This document shows, one piece after another, positions 32,360 through 40,935 of a DNA stretch of 64,000 bases. The notes beneath the pieces were generated by a model that had not been told where the DNA came from, did no database searches, and saw nothing but the letters and a program-made list of their open reading frames with translations. Made by a program: the position numbers and the translations under genes. Source of the DNA: Phycicoccus sp. Soil802 (GTDB taxonomy: Bacteria > Actinomycetota > Actinomycetes > Actinomycetales > Dermatophilaceae); assembly GCF_001429605.1 (NCBI RefSeq), contig NZ_LMSS01000004.1, positions 372,001 through 436,000 on the forward strand, given 5' to 3'. Position 1 is the stretch's first letter; every line of letters begins with the position of its first letter.

Positions 32360-33004
32360 TCATGCGCCGGCCTGCGCTGACGCTGGGGCTGCCCCGACCC
32401 CCGTCTCGCGCTCCCGCGTCAGGGAGAACTCGATGGGCTTGCACACGCCGCCGTTGGACTTCTCGGCAGAGCAGGCCGTCAGCCCGACGTGCAGATCCAT
32501 CTCGGCGCGCACCACGAACCGGTCTCCCGCGACGGACGTAGGAGGGTCGATGTGCAGCTCACCACCGGGCTCGGGCCACACGTTCATGAAGATGTTGAGG
32601 GTCGTCCCGATCTCGTCCGGTCGGACCCCGAAGGGCGCCAGTCCCGTCGACAGGTTCTCCAGGCAGCTCGGGTGGTAGGCGCCGTCGAACTCCGGGTAGA
32701 GCAGGTCGAAGGTGTCCTGGCTGCACGGTGTGAGCAGGAAGTCGTGCCGGCCGCAGGTGTCCTCGACCACCGTCAGCATCGGGCGGCTCCGGTTGCTGTA
32801 GAGGGTGTGACCCGTCGTGAGGAAGATCGTGTTGGCGTAGTCGATCGTCCGGCCGCTCGACAGCTTCTCGTCGTGGTCGTCTGCGGCGAAGCAGAACAGG
32901 TCGCTGACCTGTCCGCCCTGCGGATCGACGACAGTCAGCAGCTCGCCCGCCCGGAGGAGGAAACCGGTGCCGGTCTGCGGTGCCAAGGTCGTCGTCTCAC
33001 TCAT
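32360..33004 (-). CDS. DUF1989 family protein
   Basis: A 214-residue protein of the DUF1989 (urea-carboxylase-associated) family: LTVVDPQGGQVSDLFCFAAD near the start, HTLYSNRSRPMLTVVEDTCG, then HDFLLTPCSQ and TLNIFMNVWPEPGG. Conserved Cys residues suggest metal binding. The start overlaps the GntA-like gene by four bases. Families with this domain take part in guanidine and urea-related metabolism, but the reaction here is unproven. Confidence 0.9.
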   Translation of the reverse strand: MSETTTLAPQTGTGFLLRAGELLTVVDPQGGQVSDLFCFAADDHDEKLSSGRTIDYANTIFLTTGHTLYSNRSRPMLTVVEDTCGRHDFLLTPCSQDTFDLLYPEFDGAYHPSCLENLSTGLAPFGVRPDEIGTTLNIFMNVWPEPGGELHIDPPTSVAGDRFVVRAEMDLHVGLTACSAEKSNGGVCKPIEFSLTRERETGVGAAPASAQAGA

Positions 33005-33735
33005 GGGGTCTCCTCGTCATCGAAGCTGGCCGGCGCCGCCCAGTCCTCGGGCACGGACCGCCCGGAGTACTGCCTGGCCTCGGAGCTCCGTCCGTGGTCG
33101 GCGACCATCGGGTTCAGAGACCCTTGGAGCTCTGCGTCGCGGCGCCTGATGGTGTCACGCATCCGCCCGAACCGGTCCGAGGCGCGAAGCTCCTCGAACT
33201 GCTCGTGCAGGTTGAAGACCAAGGTGGGCAGGGGAGTCCTCCGGGCGATGCGGGACGACTGCGGGTGCAGACCGACGACGAAGAAGGCCGTTCCTCCGAC
33301 GCTGAAGGCGAAGTGGGGGTTGTCGGGGTCGTCGGAGACCCGCGGGTCCCACGGCTGGCTGTCGGCTTCGTACAGCAGCTCCAGCTGGCGCCACAGGAGC
33401 GCCTCGAACTCGGGCTCGCCCGAGACCTCGGACGCCCGGAACACGGCGACGAGCGACGCGAAGCCGGCCGCGCAGTCGGTCTCCCGACCGAAGTCCGTCA
33501 GGGCGCGGAGCAGGGTCTGCGTGCTGGCCTCGGTGGCCAGCCGCTCGAGGACGACGACGGTGGCCCGGTCCCGGTTGAAGACCGAGCGGGCCCCCAGGCA
33601 CGGGTAGTCGGGGTGGAGCACCATCGACTCCAGGGCCTCTGCGATCTCCTCGGGAGGGCTGGCGGCGTCGTGCGCGAGGGCAAGCTGGTCGAGCAGGTCC
33701 GGGAGATCCGGACCCTGGTGGGCGGGTTGGGCCAC
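33001..33735 (-). CDS. GntA-like haem-dependent N-hydroxylase (YqcI/YcgG family)
   Basis: A 244-residue protein of the YqcI/YcgG family, whose characterised member GntA hydroxylates a guanidine nitrogen in guanitoxin biosynthesis. Motifs: YPCLGARSVF, HFAFSVGGTAFFVVGLHPQ, SRIARRTPLPTLVFN, IRRRDAELQGSLNPM and SEARQYSGRSVPEDW. The Cys/His pair near the YPCLGARS loop and GLHP may ligate haem. The overlap with the DUF1989 gene argues for a joint pathway; the substrate is unknown and no toxin genes are present. Confidence 0.88.
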   Translation of the reverse strand: MAQPAHQGPDLPDLLDQLALAHDAASPPEEIAEALESMVLHPDYPCLGARSVFNRDRATVVVLERLATEASTQTLLRALTDFGRETDCAAGFASLVAVFRASEVSGEPEFEALLWRQLELLYEADSQPWDPRVSDDPDNPHFAFSVGGTAFFVVGLHPQSSRIARRTPLPTLVFNLHEQFEELRASDRFGRMRDTIRRRDAELQGSLNPMVADHGRSSEARQYSGRSVPEDWAAPASFDDEETP

Positions 33736-33738
33736 GTC

Positions 33739-34236
33739 TCAGGACACCACCGCGTCGACGGCCTTCGCGAGCGCGCTGGGCTGGGCGGGGGAACGAGGTG
33801 CCTTGCGCTTCGCCTCGAGCAGCTGGGCGCCGAGGTCACGGAGCTGGTTGCGCCCCAGTCCGTCGCGGACCTTCGGGAACCAGTCCTGCTCCTCCTCGTC
33901 CATGTGGTGCCGGACGTTCTCGATGAGCACGGTGGTCTTCGCCTCGAACCGCTCGTCGCCGGGCTTCAGAGCCGCGAGCTCCATCACGAGGACATCGGCG
34001 ACGTGGTGCTCCTCGTACGACTCGAGCACGTCGTCCTCGAGCTGGGGCAGCAGGCGGCGCACCTCGGGGTACATCACCTCGTTCTCGATGTACGTGTGGA
34101 CGGTCAGCAGCTCGATGACCTTCTTGACGATGGTCCCCTTGCGGGCCTTCGTGGTCGTGGACTTCTCGAACTCGCGGAAGAGGGCGCGGACCTCTTTGTG
34201 GTCGTCCTTGAGGATGACGATGGCGTCGCTGGACAT
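33739..34236 (-). CDS. Hemerythrin HHE domain protein
   Basis: A 165-residue four-helix protein with the di-iron ligand pattern: HKEVRALF, HTYIENEVMYPEV, EEHHVADVLVMEL and HHMDEEEQDWFPKV. HHE proteins bind O2, NO or iron. It ends three bases before the GntA-like gene, so it is probably the first gene of the hemerythrin-GntA-DUF1989(-ANTAR) unit. Confidence 0.92.
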   Translation of the reverse strand: MSSDAIVILKDDHKEVRALFREFEKSTTTKARKGTIVKKVIELLTVHTYIENEVMYPEVRRLLPQLEDDVLESYEEHHVADVLVMELAALKPGDERFEAKTTVLIENVRHHMDEEEQDWFPKVRDGLGRNQLRDLGAQLLEAKRKAPRSPAQPSALAKAVDAVVS

Positions 34237-34332
34237 GGGGACTCCTGAAGTGAATGGGGGCGGGGCGCAAGGCGGTTCGCGTCCCGAGCCTGTGCCCTAC
34301 CCCGCGACCCCGCCGCCCAAACCTCACCGGGG

Positions 34333-34887
34333 TCAGGCGCCTCCGACGTGGCGGGGCTCCCCGAGGTGACCGTCCGGGTCGTGCTCCAGGAGGAGCAGGT
34401 CGACCAACGCGGCTGCGACACCGACCAGCGCGGCACCCATCACGGCCTTGGACACCAGGCCCAGGTCGGCGTGGCTGCGGTCGAAGCCGGACGAGTAGTA
34501 GACCGTCCAGAGGAGCGCGAGGCCGCTGGCCGCCAGGAGCGCCCCCGGCGCACGGGGATGGACCTTCGAGCGGGCGATGGAGATCCCGAGGAGGACGAAT
34601 CCGAAGCACACGGCAGGGGGCGAGTACAGCAGACCCTGGAGCAACACCGTGAAGCCCGCCCAGCCGACCCAGGAGCCGGTGTCGAGTCCCTCGGCCAGCA
34701 GGTAGCCGAGGACGGCGGTGCCGAGGAGCAGGAAGGTCGCCACATCCAGCAGTGCGCCGGCGAGGGGTTGGAGGGTGACCTCGCGGGCCCGCACGGACCA
34801 GTAACCGAAGAAGACCAGACCGCCCACGGCCCCCGACACCGGTGCGACGCGTCGCAGCCAGGCCGCCGGGCCACGGGTGCTGTCCAT
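34333..34887 (-). CDS. Membrane protein of unknown function
   Basis: A 184-residue protein with about five hydrophobic helices and a short acidic/His C-terminus (HDPDGHLGEPRHVG). No family recognised. ATG 34887 is the most sensible start (MDSTRGPAAWLRRV); the frame runs further upstream but without hydrophobic or domain character. It is separated from the hemerythrin gene by 96 bases. Confidence 0.65.
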   Translation of the reverse strand: MDSTRGPAAWLRRVAPVSGAVGGLVFFGYWSVRAREVTLQPLAGALLDVATFLLLGTAVLGYLLAEGLDTGSWVGWAGFTVLLQGLLYSPPAVCFGFVLLGISIARSKVHPRAPGALLAASGLALLWTVYYSSGFDRSHADLGLVSKAVMGAALVGVAAALVDLLLLEHDPDGHLGEPRHVGGA

Positions 34888-35003
34888 GGCCCGAACGTAC
34901 GACCTCGCATCGTCCACGGCATCGTCCGATCTGCGTAGCCCGAGGAGGACTGGCGGCCTCGTCGCGGGCAGTGGGCACGTGGCTGCTCCCGCGCTCGCTG
35001 CGG

Positions 35004-35009
35004 TAGCCT
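35004..35009 (+). promoter_or_regulatory. -10 element of the leuS leader transcript
   Basis: TAGCCT, ending six bases before the ATG of the Leu leader peptide, so transcription would begin at or next to that ATG. No clear -35 is seen. Confidence 0.45.
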
Positions 35010-35015
35010 GAGCGC

Positions 35016-35051
35016 ATGGCACGGTCGCTGCTTCTTCCCGAGCCGCGTTGA
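35016..35051 (+). CDS. leuS leader peptide (MARSLLLPEPR)
   Basis: An 11-codon frame with three consecutive Leu codons (CTG CTT CTT), 125 bases upstream of leuS. TAGCCT six bases before the ATG suggests a leaderless start. A run of the cognate amino acid in a short leader, followed by competing hairpins, is the classical sign of ribosome-mediated attenuation. Confidence 0.65.
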   Translation: MARSLLLPEPR

Positions 35052-35106
35052 CGCTTCGGACCACAGGTCCACGTCACCGCGGCCAACCCCTCCTGCGTGA
35101 GGGGTT
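35044..35106 (+). promoter_or_regulatory. Attenuator-like hairpins before leuS
   Basis: CGCGTTGACG (35044-35053, overlapping the leader stop codon) pairs 9 of 10 with CGTCACCGCG (35072-35081); a small GGACC/GGTCC hairpin lies inside. A second stem AACCCCTC/GAGGGGTT (35085-35092 with 35099-35106) followed by GTTCTGT is terminator-like. A ribosome stalled at the Leu codons would block the first stem. No T-box features are present. Confidence 0.5.
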
Positions 35107-35175
35107 GTTCTGTGTCAGGGGTCAGGTGGGCACCCGACACGACAGGGGAAAGCGACCAACAGACGTGAGGATGAG

Positions 35176-38073
35176 ATGAGCGAGACGCCGCACCGCTACA
35201 CCGCCGAGCTGGCCCAGCAGATCGAGCTGGCCTGGCAGGACCGCTGGCAGGAGGAGGGCACCTTCCACGCGCCCAACCCCGCCGGCCCGTGGGCCGAGCC
35301 GGAGAAGGTCGCCGGCCGCGAGAAGCTGCTCGTGCTCGACATGTTCCCCTACCCCAGCGGCGCGGGGCTGCACGTCGGCCACCCGCTGGGCTACATCGCG
35401 ACCGACGTCTTCGCGCGCTACCACCGGATGACCGGCAAGAACGTCCTGCACTGCCTGGGCTACGACGCCTTCGGCCTGCCGGCCGAGCAGTATGCCGTGC
35501 AGACGGGTCAGCACCCTCGCAAGACGACCGAGGACAACATGGTCGTGATGAAGCGCCAGCTGCGCAGGCTGGGGTTGGGTCATGACGACCGGCGCACCAT
35601 CGCGACGATCGACCCCGGCTACTACAAGTGGACGCAGTGGATCTTCACCCAGATCTACGACGCGTGGTACGACCCCGAGGCCGTGCGGCCCGACGGCGGC
35701 ACGGGGCGGGCCCGCCCGATCACCGAGCTGGTGGAGCAGTTCGAGTCCGGTGACCGCCCGACCCCGGGTGGTCAGCGCTGGTCCGAGCTGTCACCGGCTG
35801 AGCGGTCCGAGGTCCTCGACGACTTCCGGCTGGCCTACACCTCGCAGGCGCCGGTCAACTGGGCCCCCGGGCTGGGCACCGTGCTGTCCAACGAGGAGGT
35901 CACCAACGACGGGCGCTCCGAGCGGGGCAACTTCCCGGTCTTCAAGACCAACCTGCGCCAGTGGATGATGCGGATCACCTCGTATGCCGACCGGCTGGCC
36001 GACGACCTCGACCGCGTCGACTGGCCGGACAAGGTCAAGGCCATGCAGCGCAACTGGATCGGGCGCAGCCAGGGCGCGCGCGTCGCCTTCCCCGTCGTGG
36101 GCCGCGATGCCTCGATCGAGGTCTTCACCACCCGACCCGACACGCTGTTCGGGGCCACCTTCATGGTGCTGGCGCCGGAGCACCCCCTGGTCGACGAGAT
36201 CGTCCCGCAGGGCGAGTGGGCGGCCGACACCAACCCGGCGTGGACCGGTGGCGAGGCGACGCCGGAAGCCGCCGTCGCGGCATACCGGCTGGCTGCCTCG
36301 CGCAAGAGCGAGGTGGAGCGGCAGACCGAAGGCAAGGACAAGACCGGTGTCTTCACCGGAGCCTTCGCGACGAATCCCGTGAACGGGCAACAGATCCCGG
36401 TCTTCATGGCCGACTACGTGCTGATGGGCTACGGCACGGGAGCGATCATGGCGGTGCCCGGTCAGGACCACCGCGACTGGGAGTTCGCCGAGCAGTTCGG
36501 GCTGCCGATCATCCGCACCGTGCAGCCGTCGGAGGGCCACCCGGACGACGAGCCGTTCACTGGCGAGGGCCCGGCGGTCAACTCGGCCAACGACGAGGTG
36601 TCGCTCGACGGGCTGGGCGTCGCCGAGGCCAAGGCGGCGATCATCGAGTGGCTGGCGGCCAAGGGATCCGGGCAGCCGACGGTGAGCTACAAGCTGCGCG
36701 ACTGGCTGTTCAGCCGCCAGCGCTACTGGGGCGAGCCGTTCCCCATCGTGTTCGACGAGGACGGCGTCAGCCACGCGGTCCCCGACTGGATGCTGCCGGT
36801 CGAGCTGCCCGACGTGCCCGACTACTCGCCCAAGACCTTCGAGCCGGAGGATGCCAGCAGCCAGCCCGAGCCGCCGCTGGGACGCGTCGAGGACTGGGTC
36901 AACGTCGAGCTCGACCTGGGTGACGGCAGGGGCGTGCGCAAGTACCGCCGCGAGACCAACACGATGCCCAACTGGGCCGGATCCTGTTGGTACTACCTGC
37001 GTTACCTGGACCCCGCGAACGACGAGGCGTTCGTCGACCCCGCGAACGAGGCGTACTGGATGGGCCCGCGAGCGACTCCGGTCGCGACGGCGCCCGCGGG
37101 TGCCACCGACCCCGGTGGCGTCGACCTGTACATCGGTGGCGTCGAGCACGCGGTGCTGCACCTGCTCTACGCCCGCTTCTGGCACAAGGTGCTGTACGAC
37201 CTGGGCCACGTGACGAGCGACGAGCCGTTCCGCAAGTACTTCTCGCAGGGCTACATCCAGGCGGCGGCCTACCGCGACGACCGCGGCCAGCCGGTCGAGT
37301 CGTCAGAGGTCGTCGAGGCGACCGACCCGGACAGCGGCGAGGTGAGGTACACGTGGAACGGCCAGTCGGTCGCGCGCGAGTACGGCAAGATCGGCAAGTC
37401 GCTGAAGAACGTCGTCAGCCCGGACGAGATGTTCGAGCAGTACGGCGCCGACACCCTGCGCGTCTACGAGATGTCGATGGGTCCGCTGGAGCTGAGCAAG
37501 CCCTGGGAGACGCGTGCCGTCGTCGGGGCGCAGCGGTTCCTGCAGCGGTTGTGGCGCAACGTCATCGACGAGGAGACCGGCGAGGTGCGGGTCGTCGACG
37601 CGCCCCTGGACGACGCGACGGCCAGGGCGCTGCACCGCACCATCGACGCGGTCTCGAAGGACTTCCCGACGCTGGGCTTCAACACCGCGATCGCGCGGCT
37701 GATCGAGCTGAACAACGCGCTGACCAAGCTCGACGCGGTGCCGCGGGAGGCCGCCGAGAAGCTGGTCGTCATGGTCGCGCCGCTGGCCCCGCACATCGCC
37801 GAGGAGCTGTGGCAGCGACTGGGCCACGACGAGTCGATCACCTTCGGGACCTTCCCGGTGGCCGACCCGGCGCTGCTGGTGGAGGACACCGTCACCTGCG
37901 TGGTGCAGATCAAGGGCAAGGTGCGCGACCGCCTGGAGGTGCCCGCCGACATCACCGAGGACGCGCTGCGCGAGCAGGTGCTGGCGCTGCCCAAGGTCGT
38001 CGCCGCCACCGAGGCAGGCATCCGCACCGTCATCGTGCGGGCGCCCAAGCTGGTCAACGTCGTCCCCGCCTGA
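35176..38073 (+). CDS. leuS: Leucyl-tRNA synthetase
   Basis: A 965-residue class Ia synthetase that charges tRNA-Leu in the cytoplasm. The HIGH equivalent is [10 protein letters not shown] near residue 75; the editing (CP1) domain contains [14 protein letters not shown]; the KMSKS equivalent is [14 protein letters not shown]; the C-terminal anticodon-binding part ends with [14 protein letters not shown]. Length and motifs are complete. GTGAGGATGAG precedes the ATG. A Leu-rich leader peptide and hairpins upstream suggest attenuation. A strong hairpin follows the stop. Confidence 0.98.
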   Translation: MSETPHRYTAELAQQIELAWQDRWQEEGTFHAPNPAGPWAEPEKVAGREKLLVLDMFPYPSGAGLHVGHPLGYIATDVFARYHRMTGKNVLHCLGYDAFGLPAEQYAVQTGQHPRKTTEDNMVVMKRQLRRLGLGHDDRRTIATIDPGYYKWTQWIFTQIYDAWYDPEAVRPDGGTGRARPITELVEQFESGDRPTPGGQRWSELSPAERSEVLDDFRLAYTSQAPVNWAPGLGTVLSNEEVTNDGRSERGNFPVFKTNLRQWMMRITSYADRLADDLDRVDWPDKVKAMQRNWIGRSQGARVAFPVVGRDASIEVFTTRPDTLFGATFMVLAPEHPLVDEIVPQGEWAADTNPAWTGGEATPEAAVAAYRLAASRKSEVERQTEGKDKTGVFTGAFATNPVNGQQIPVFMADYVLMGYGTGAIMAVPGQDHRDWEFAEQFGLPIIRTVQPSEGHPDDEPFTGEGPAVNSANDEVSLDGLGVAEAKAAIIEWLAAKGSGQPTVSYKLRDWLFSRQRYWGEPFPIVFDEDGVSHAVPDWMLPVELPDVPDYSPKTFEPEDASSQPEPPLGRVEDWVNVELDLGDGRGVRKYRRETNTMPNWAGSCWYYLRYLDPANDEAFVDPANEAYWMGPRATPVATAPAGATDPGGVDLYIGGVEHAVLHLLYARFWHKVLYDLGHVTSDEPFRKYFSQGYIQAAAYRDDRGQPVESSEVVEATDPDSGEVRYTWNGQSVAREYGKIGKSLKNVVSPDEMFEQYGADTLRVYEMSMGPLELSKPWETRAVVGAQRFLQRLWRNVIDEETGEVRVVDAPLDDATARALHRTIDAVSKDFPTLGFNTAIARLIELNNALTKLDAVPREAAEKLVVMVAPLAPHIAEELWQRLGHDESITFGTFPVADPALLVEDTVTCVVQIKGKVRDRLEVPADITEDALREQVLALPKVVAATEAGIRTVIVRAPKLVNVVPA

Positions 38074-38114
38074 CCTTTCGCCCCACCTGCCCCAGCTTTA
38101 TCGGGTCTAGGGAC

Positions 38115-38161
38115 AAGGTTGACCTTCACCACGGAACGGTTCCGGGGTGAAGGTCAACCTT
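38115..38161. terminator. Very strong hairpin after leuS
   Basis: 16-bp perfect outer stem (AAGGTTGACCTTCACC, 38115-38130, with 38146-38161), and the intervening bases hold CGGAAC-G-GTTCCG. The whole 47-base element is a palindrome with one mismatched pair. There is no T-run. Confidence 0.8.
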
Positions 38162-38247
38162 CTGGGGTGAAGCCGACGTGAGGCCGGACCTCGTGGTGAG
38201 CGAGGTGTGCGCCCGCGGTATGCCGCCCGCACCGATAGCCTGCGCAG

Positions 38248-39111
38248 GTGAGCGTCGCGATCGTCACTGACTCCACGGCATACCTGCCGGACTCGGTCGT
38301 CGACGCGCACTCGATCCAGGTCGTGCCGCTGCACGTCATCGTCGGCGGCACGGAGTTCAGCGAGGGAGTGGACATCACCACCGCGGAGGTCGCGGCGGCG
38401 CTGCGCTCCTTCAAGCCGGTGTCGACCTCGCGACCGTCGCCGCAGTCCTTCCTCGACGCCTACGAGAAGGCGGCGGCCGGGGGAGCGGAGGGCATCGTGT
38501 CGGTGCACATCTCCGCCGACATGTCCTCGACCGTCGAGTCCGCCCATCTCGCCGCACAGCAGTCGCCCGTGCCGGTCACGGTCGTCGACTCCCGTTCCCT
38601 GGGCATGGCGATGGGGTATGCCGTGATGTCGGCCGCCCAGCTGGCCGAGCAGGGTGGGTCGTTGGAAGACGTGGCAGCACAGGCGCGTTCGCGCGCCGAG
38701 GCCTCGACCGTGGTGTTCTACGTGGACACGCTCGAGCACCTGCGCAGAGGTGGTCGGATCGGCTCCGCCTCGGCCTTCCTCGGGTCCGCCCTGGCCATCA
38801 AGCCCATCCTCGGACTCGTCGACGGGCACATCCGCCCGCTGGAGAAGGTGCGCACGTCGTCGCGCGCCCTGGCCCGGCTCGAGGAGCTCGCGGTGTCGGC
38901 CGTCGAGAAGTCCGAGACCGGAGTCGACATCGCGGTCCACCACCTCGACTCACAGTCCCGGGCCGACGACCTGGCCGCGCGGCTGACCGCTCGCCTCGAG
39001 GAGCTCCCGGACGACGGAGACGTGCGGGTCGTCGAGCTCGGCGCGGTGGTCGGGGCCCACGTGGGGCCGGGCACCATCGCCGTCGCGGTGTCGCCCCGGC
39101 CTGCGCCATGA
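38248..39111 (+). CDS. DegV family fatty-acid-binding protein
   Basis: A 287-residue DegV/FakB-type protein. VAIVTDSTAYLPDSVV opens the fold; TSRPSPQSFLDAYEKA, VVDSRSLGMAMGYAV, VDTLEHLRRGGRIGSA and a C-terminal GAVVGAHVGPGTIAVA are family signatures. These proteins bind fatty acids and present them to the FakA kinase. GTG start; the end overlaps plsY by four bases (ATGA), linking it to phospholipid synthesis. Confidence 0.95.
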   Translation: MSVAIVTDSTAYLPDSVVDAHSIQVVPLHVIVGGTEFSEGVDITTAEVAAALRSFKPVSTSRPSPQSFLDAYEKAAAGGAEGIVSVHISADMSSTVESAHLAAQQSPVPVTVVDSRSLGMAMGYAVMSAAQLAEQGGSLEDVAAQARSRAEASTVVFYVDTLEHLRRGGRIGSASAFLGSALAIKPILGLVDGHIRPLEKVRTSSRALARLEELAVSAVEKSETGVDIAVHHLDSQSRADDLAARLTARLEELPDDGDVRVVELGAVVGAHVGPGTIAVAVSPRPAP

Positions 39112-39743
39112 CCGCAGTCGCGGACGTGTCGACGGGGGAGCTGGTCGAGGCCGTGGTGGCGTCGCTGGCGGCCTTCGTCGTCGGTGCGGTCAACCCCGCG
39201 ACGATCCTCGCCAAGCTCCTCGGCAAGGACCTGCGGCACTCCGGGTCGGGCAACCCCGGCGCCACCAACGCGGGTCGGGTGCTCGGCGCCCGCTGGGGCG
39301 TCGTCGTGGGGGTGCTCGACGTCCTCAAGGGCCTCGTCCCCGTGCTCGTGGCGCAGCAGCTGCTCGGCACCGTCACCGCCCTCTTCGTCGGACTGGCGGT
39401 GGTGCTCGGCCACATCTGGTCACCCTTCCTGCGGGGGCAGGGCGGCAAGGGCGTGGCGACCTCGCTCGGGGCGATCCTGGCCGTCCAGCCGTGGTTCGGG
39501 CTGGGGATGGTGGTGGTCTTCGGGCTGCTCGTCTGGCGGATGCGGTGGGTGGCCGGGGCGTCGGTGTCCGCGTGCCTGTTGCTGCTCCTGCTCGGGCTGC
39601 TGACCTGGTTCCGGTGGGTGCCGTTCGGGACGCGCGAGACCGGGGCCTGGTGCGTGCTCCTCGCGCTGGTCGTCATCTACCGGCACCGCCGCAACATCGA
39701 GCTGTGGATCTCGGCGCGACGCGACGCCTCGTCCACAGGCTGA
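39108..39743 (+). CDS. plsY: Glycerol-3-phosphate acyltransferase PlsY-like
   Basis: A 211-residue membrane protein with about five helices. The signature loops are GKDLRHSGSGNPGATNAGRV and LGHIWSPFLRGQGGKGVATS. PlsY acylates glycerol-3-phosphate from acyl-phosphate at the inner membrane, and pairs logically with the fatty-acid-binding DegV protein encoded just upstream (ATGA overlap). The C-terminal half is slightly longer than in Bacillus. Confidence 0.93.
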   Translation: MTAVADVSTGELVEAVVASLAAFVVGAVNPATILAKLLGKDLRHSGSGNPGATNAGRVLGARWGVVVGVLDVLKGLVPVLVAQQLLGTVTALFVGLAVVLGHIWSPFLRGQGGKGVATSLGAILAVQPWFGLGMVVVFGLLVWRMRWVAGASVSACLLLLLLGLLTWFRWVPFGTRETGAWCVLLALVVIYRHRRNIELWISARRDASSTG

Positions 39744-39810
39744 GGTTCGCCGCCCAGTCGTCCACAGGTCGCTGACGGCGCGCTGTCGCGGTGCGGTTGG
39801 GCTTCCTACC

Positions 39811-40935
39811 GTGCCGGTATGCCGTCCCGTCGCCGACCGTCCGAGCCCTCCGCCCGCGTCCGGGCCCTGTTGGAGTCGACCGACCGACGGGCCGTTGCGC
39901 TCGACGCCGGCCGTCCGGTGGGCGAAGGGCTGCCGTGGCTTCCCGAGCGCAGCTGGGTCGAGACACCCGCTGCGGCGAGCGGGGGTCCGTTCGCCGCATC
40001 CGACGCGACGAAAACTGCTGTCCCGCGGCTCCGGAGGGGACTGGCGTTACGGGGAGGTCGCGCCCGCTGCGGTCGAGCCACCGAGAGCCGCGCACGGCGC
40101 TGACCGCTCGGGCCGCCCGGCGCAGCCTGCCCGACCGGGCCGGCACCGACGGCCCGTTCCGCAGGGGCCGCGGTTCCTGACGATCCCCGCGTCGCTTCGT
40201 GGGGCCCGCCTCAGCGGACCCCGCGCTGCCGCGGCGGGTCTGCTCCTGGTGGTGCTGGTGGCCGCGGTGGCCTTCGGGGTGCGGGTTGCCTGGGCCAAGG
40301 CGGCCAGCACTCCCCAGGTCGTGGCTCCCTCAGCGTCAGGATCGGCGCTCGGTGACCAGCACGCGAGCGGGAGTGTGTTCGCGTCGTCGAGCACTGCGTC
40401 GGGGGGTGGCGGACCTCCTGCCGTCGGGACGGTGACCGTGCACGTCGTCGGACAGGTGAAGCGACCTGGGGTGTTCACGATGCCTGTGGGGTCGCGGGTC
40501 GCCGACGTCGTGGCCAAGGCCGGCGTGCGCGGGGGAGCCGACCTGGCCGCCATCAACCTCGCTCGCCCGCTGGTCGACGGAGAGCAGATCCACGTGCCCA
40601 GGCCCGGGGAGGTGCTCGCCGGCGCTGCAGGGGGAGGCGCTGGTGCGGGTTCCGGCCCGGCCGGGTCGGGTGCCGGTGGGGCTGGTGCCTCCGGCAGCGG
40701 GGGATCCGGAGCCGGAGCCGCGGGTTCAGCCTCCGGGGGCGCCGGCCGGGTGAACCTCAACACTGCCTCGGCCGCCGAGCTCGAGGAGCTGCCGGGGGTC
40801 GGGCCCGTGCTGGCGCAACGGATCATCGACTGGCGCACCGAGCACGGCCGGTTCGCCTCGGTCGACGAGCTGGGCGAGGTCAGCGGCATCGGGGAGAAGA
40901 TCTTCGCCGCGCTGCAGCCCAAGGTGACGGTGTGA
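39811..40935 (+). CDS. comEA: ComEA family DNA-binding protein (N-terminal frame uncertain)
   Basis: DNA-receptor component of the competence uptake machinery. Seen in one frame: a transmembrane helix (GLLLVVLVAAVAFGVRVAWA), a SLBB-type domain (VTVHVVGQVKRPGVFTMPVG), a Gly/Ala/Ser linker, and the helix-hairpin-helix pair (NLNTASAAELEELPGVGPVL). The first 65 or so residues of this frame look like shadow, while ATG 39819 in another frame gives a natural start (SARVRALLESTDRRAVALDA) that runs into a stop at 40101-40103. A frameshift near 40000-40045, biological or sequencing, is likely. GTGA overlap with comEC. Confidence 0.85.
   Translation: MPVCRPVADRPSPPPASGPCWSRPTDGPLRSTPAVRWAKGCRGFPSAAGSRHPLRRAGVRSPHPTRRKLLSRGSGGDWRYGEVAPAAVEPPRAAHGADRSGRPAQPARPGRHRRPVPQGPRFLTIPASLRGARLSGPRAAAAGLLLVVLVAAVAFGVRVAWAKAASTPQVVAPSASGSALGDQHASGSVFASSSTASGGGGPPAVGTVTVHVVGQVKRPGVFTMPVGSRVADVVAKAGVRGGADLAAINLARPLVDGEQIHVPRPGEVLAGAAGGGAGAGSGPAGSGAGGAGASGSGGSGAGAAGSASGGAGRVNLNTASAAELEELPGVGPVLAQRIIDWRTEHGRFASVDELGEVSGIGEKIFAALQPKVTV

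Noticed and set aside
33001-33735. Guanitoxin biosynthesis cluster
   Set aside because: Only a GntA-like enzyme is present; the other biosynthetic genes are missing.
34888-35175. T-box riboswitch before leuS
   Set aside because: No T-box sequence or specifier stem; a leader peptide with Leu codons is present instead.
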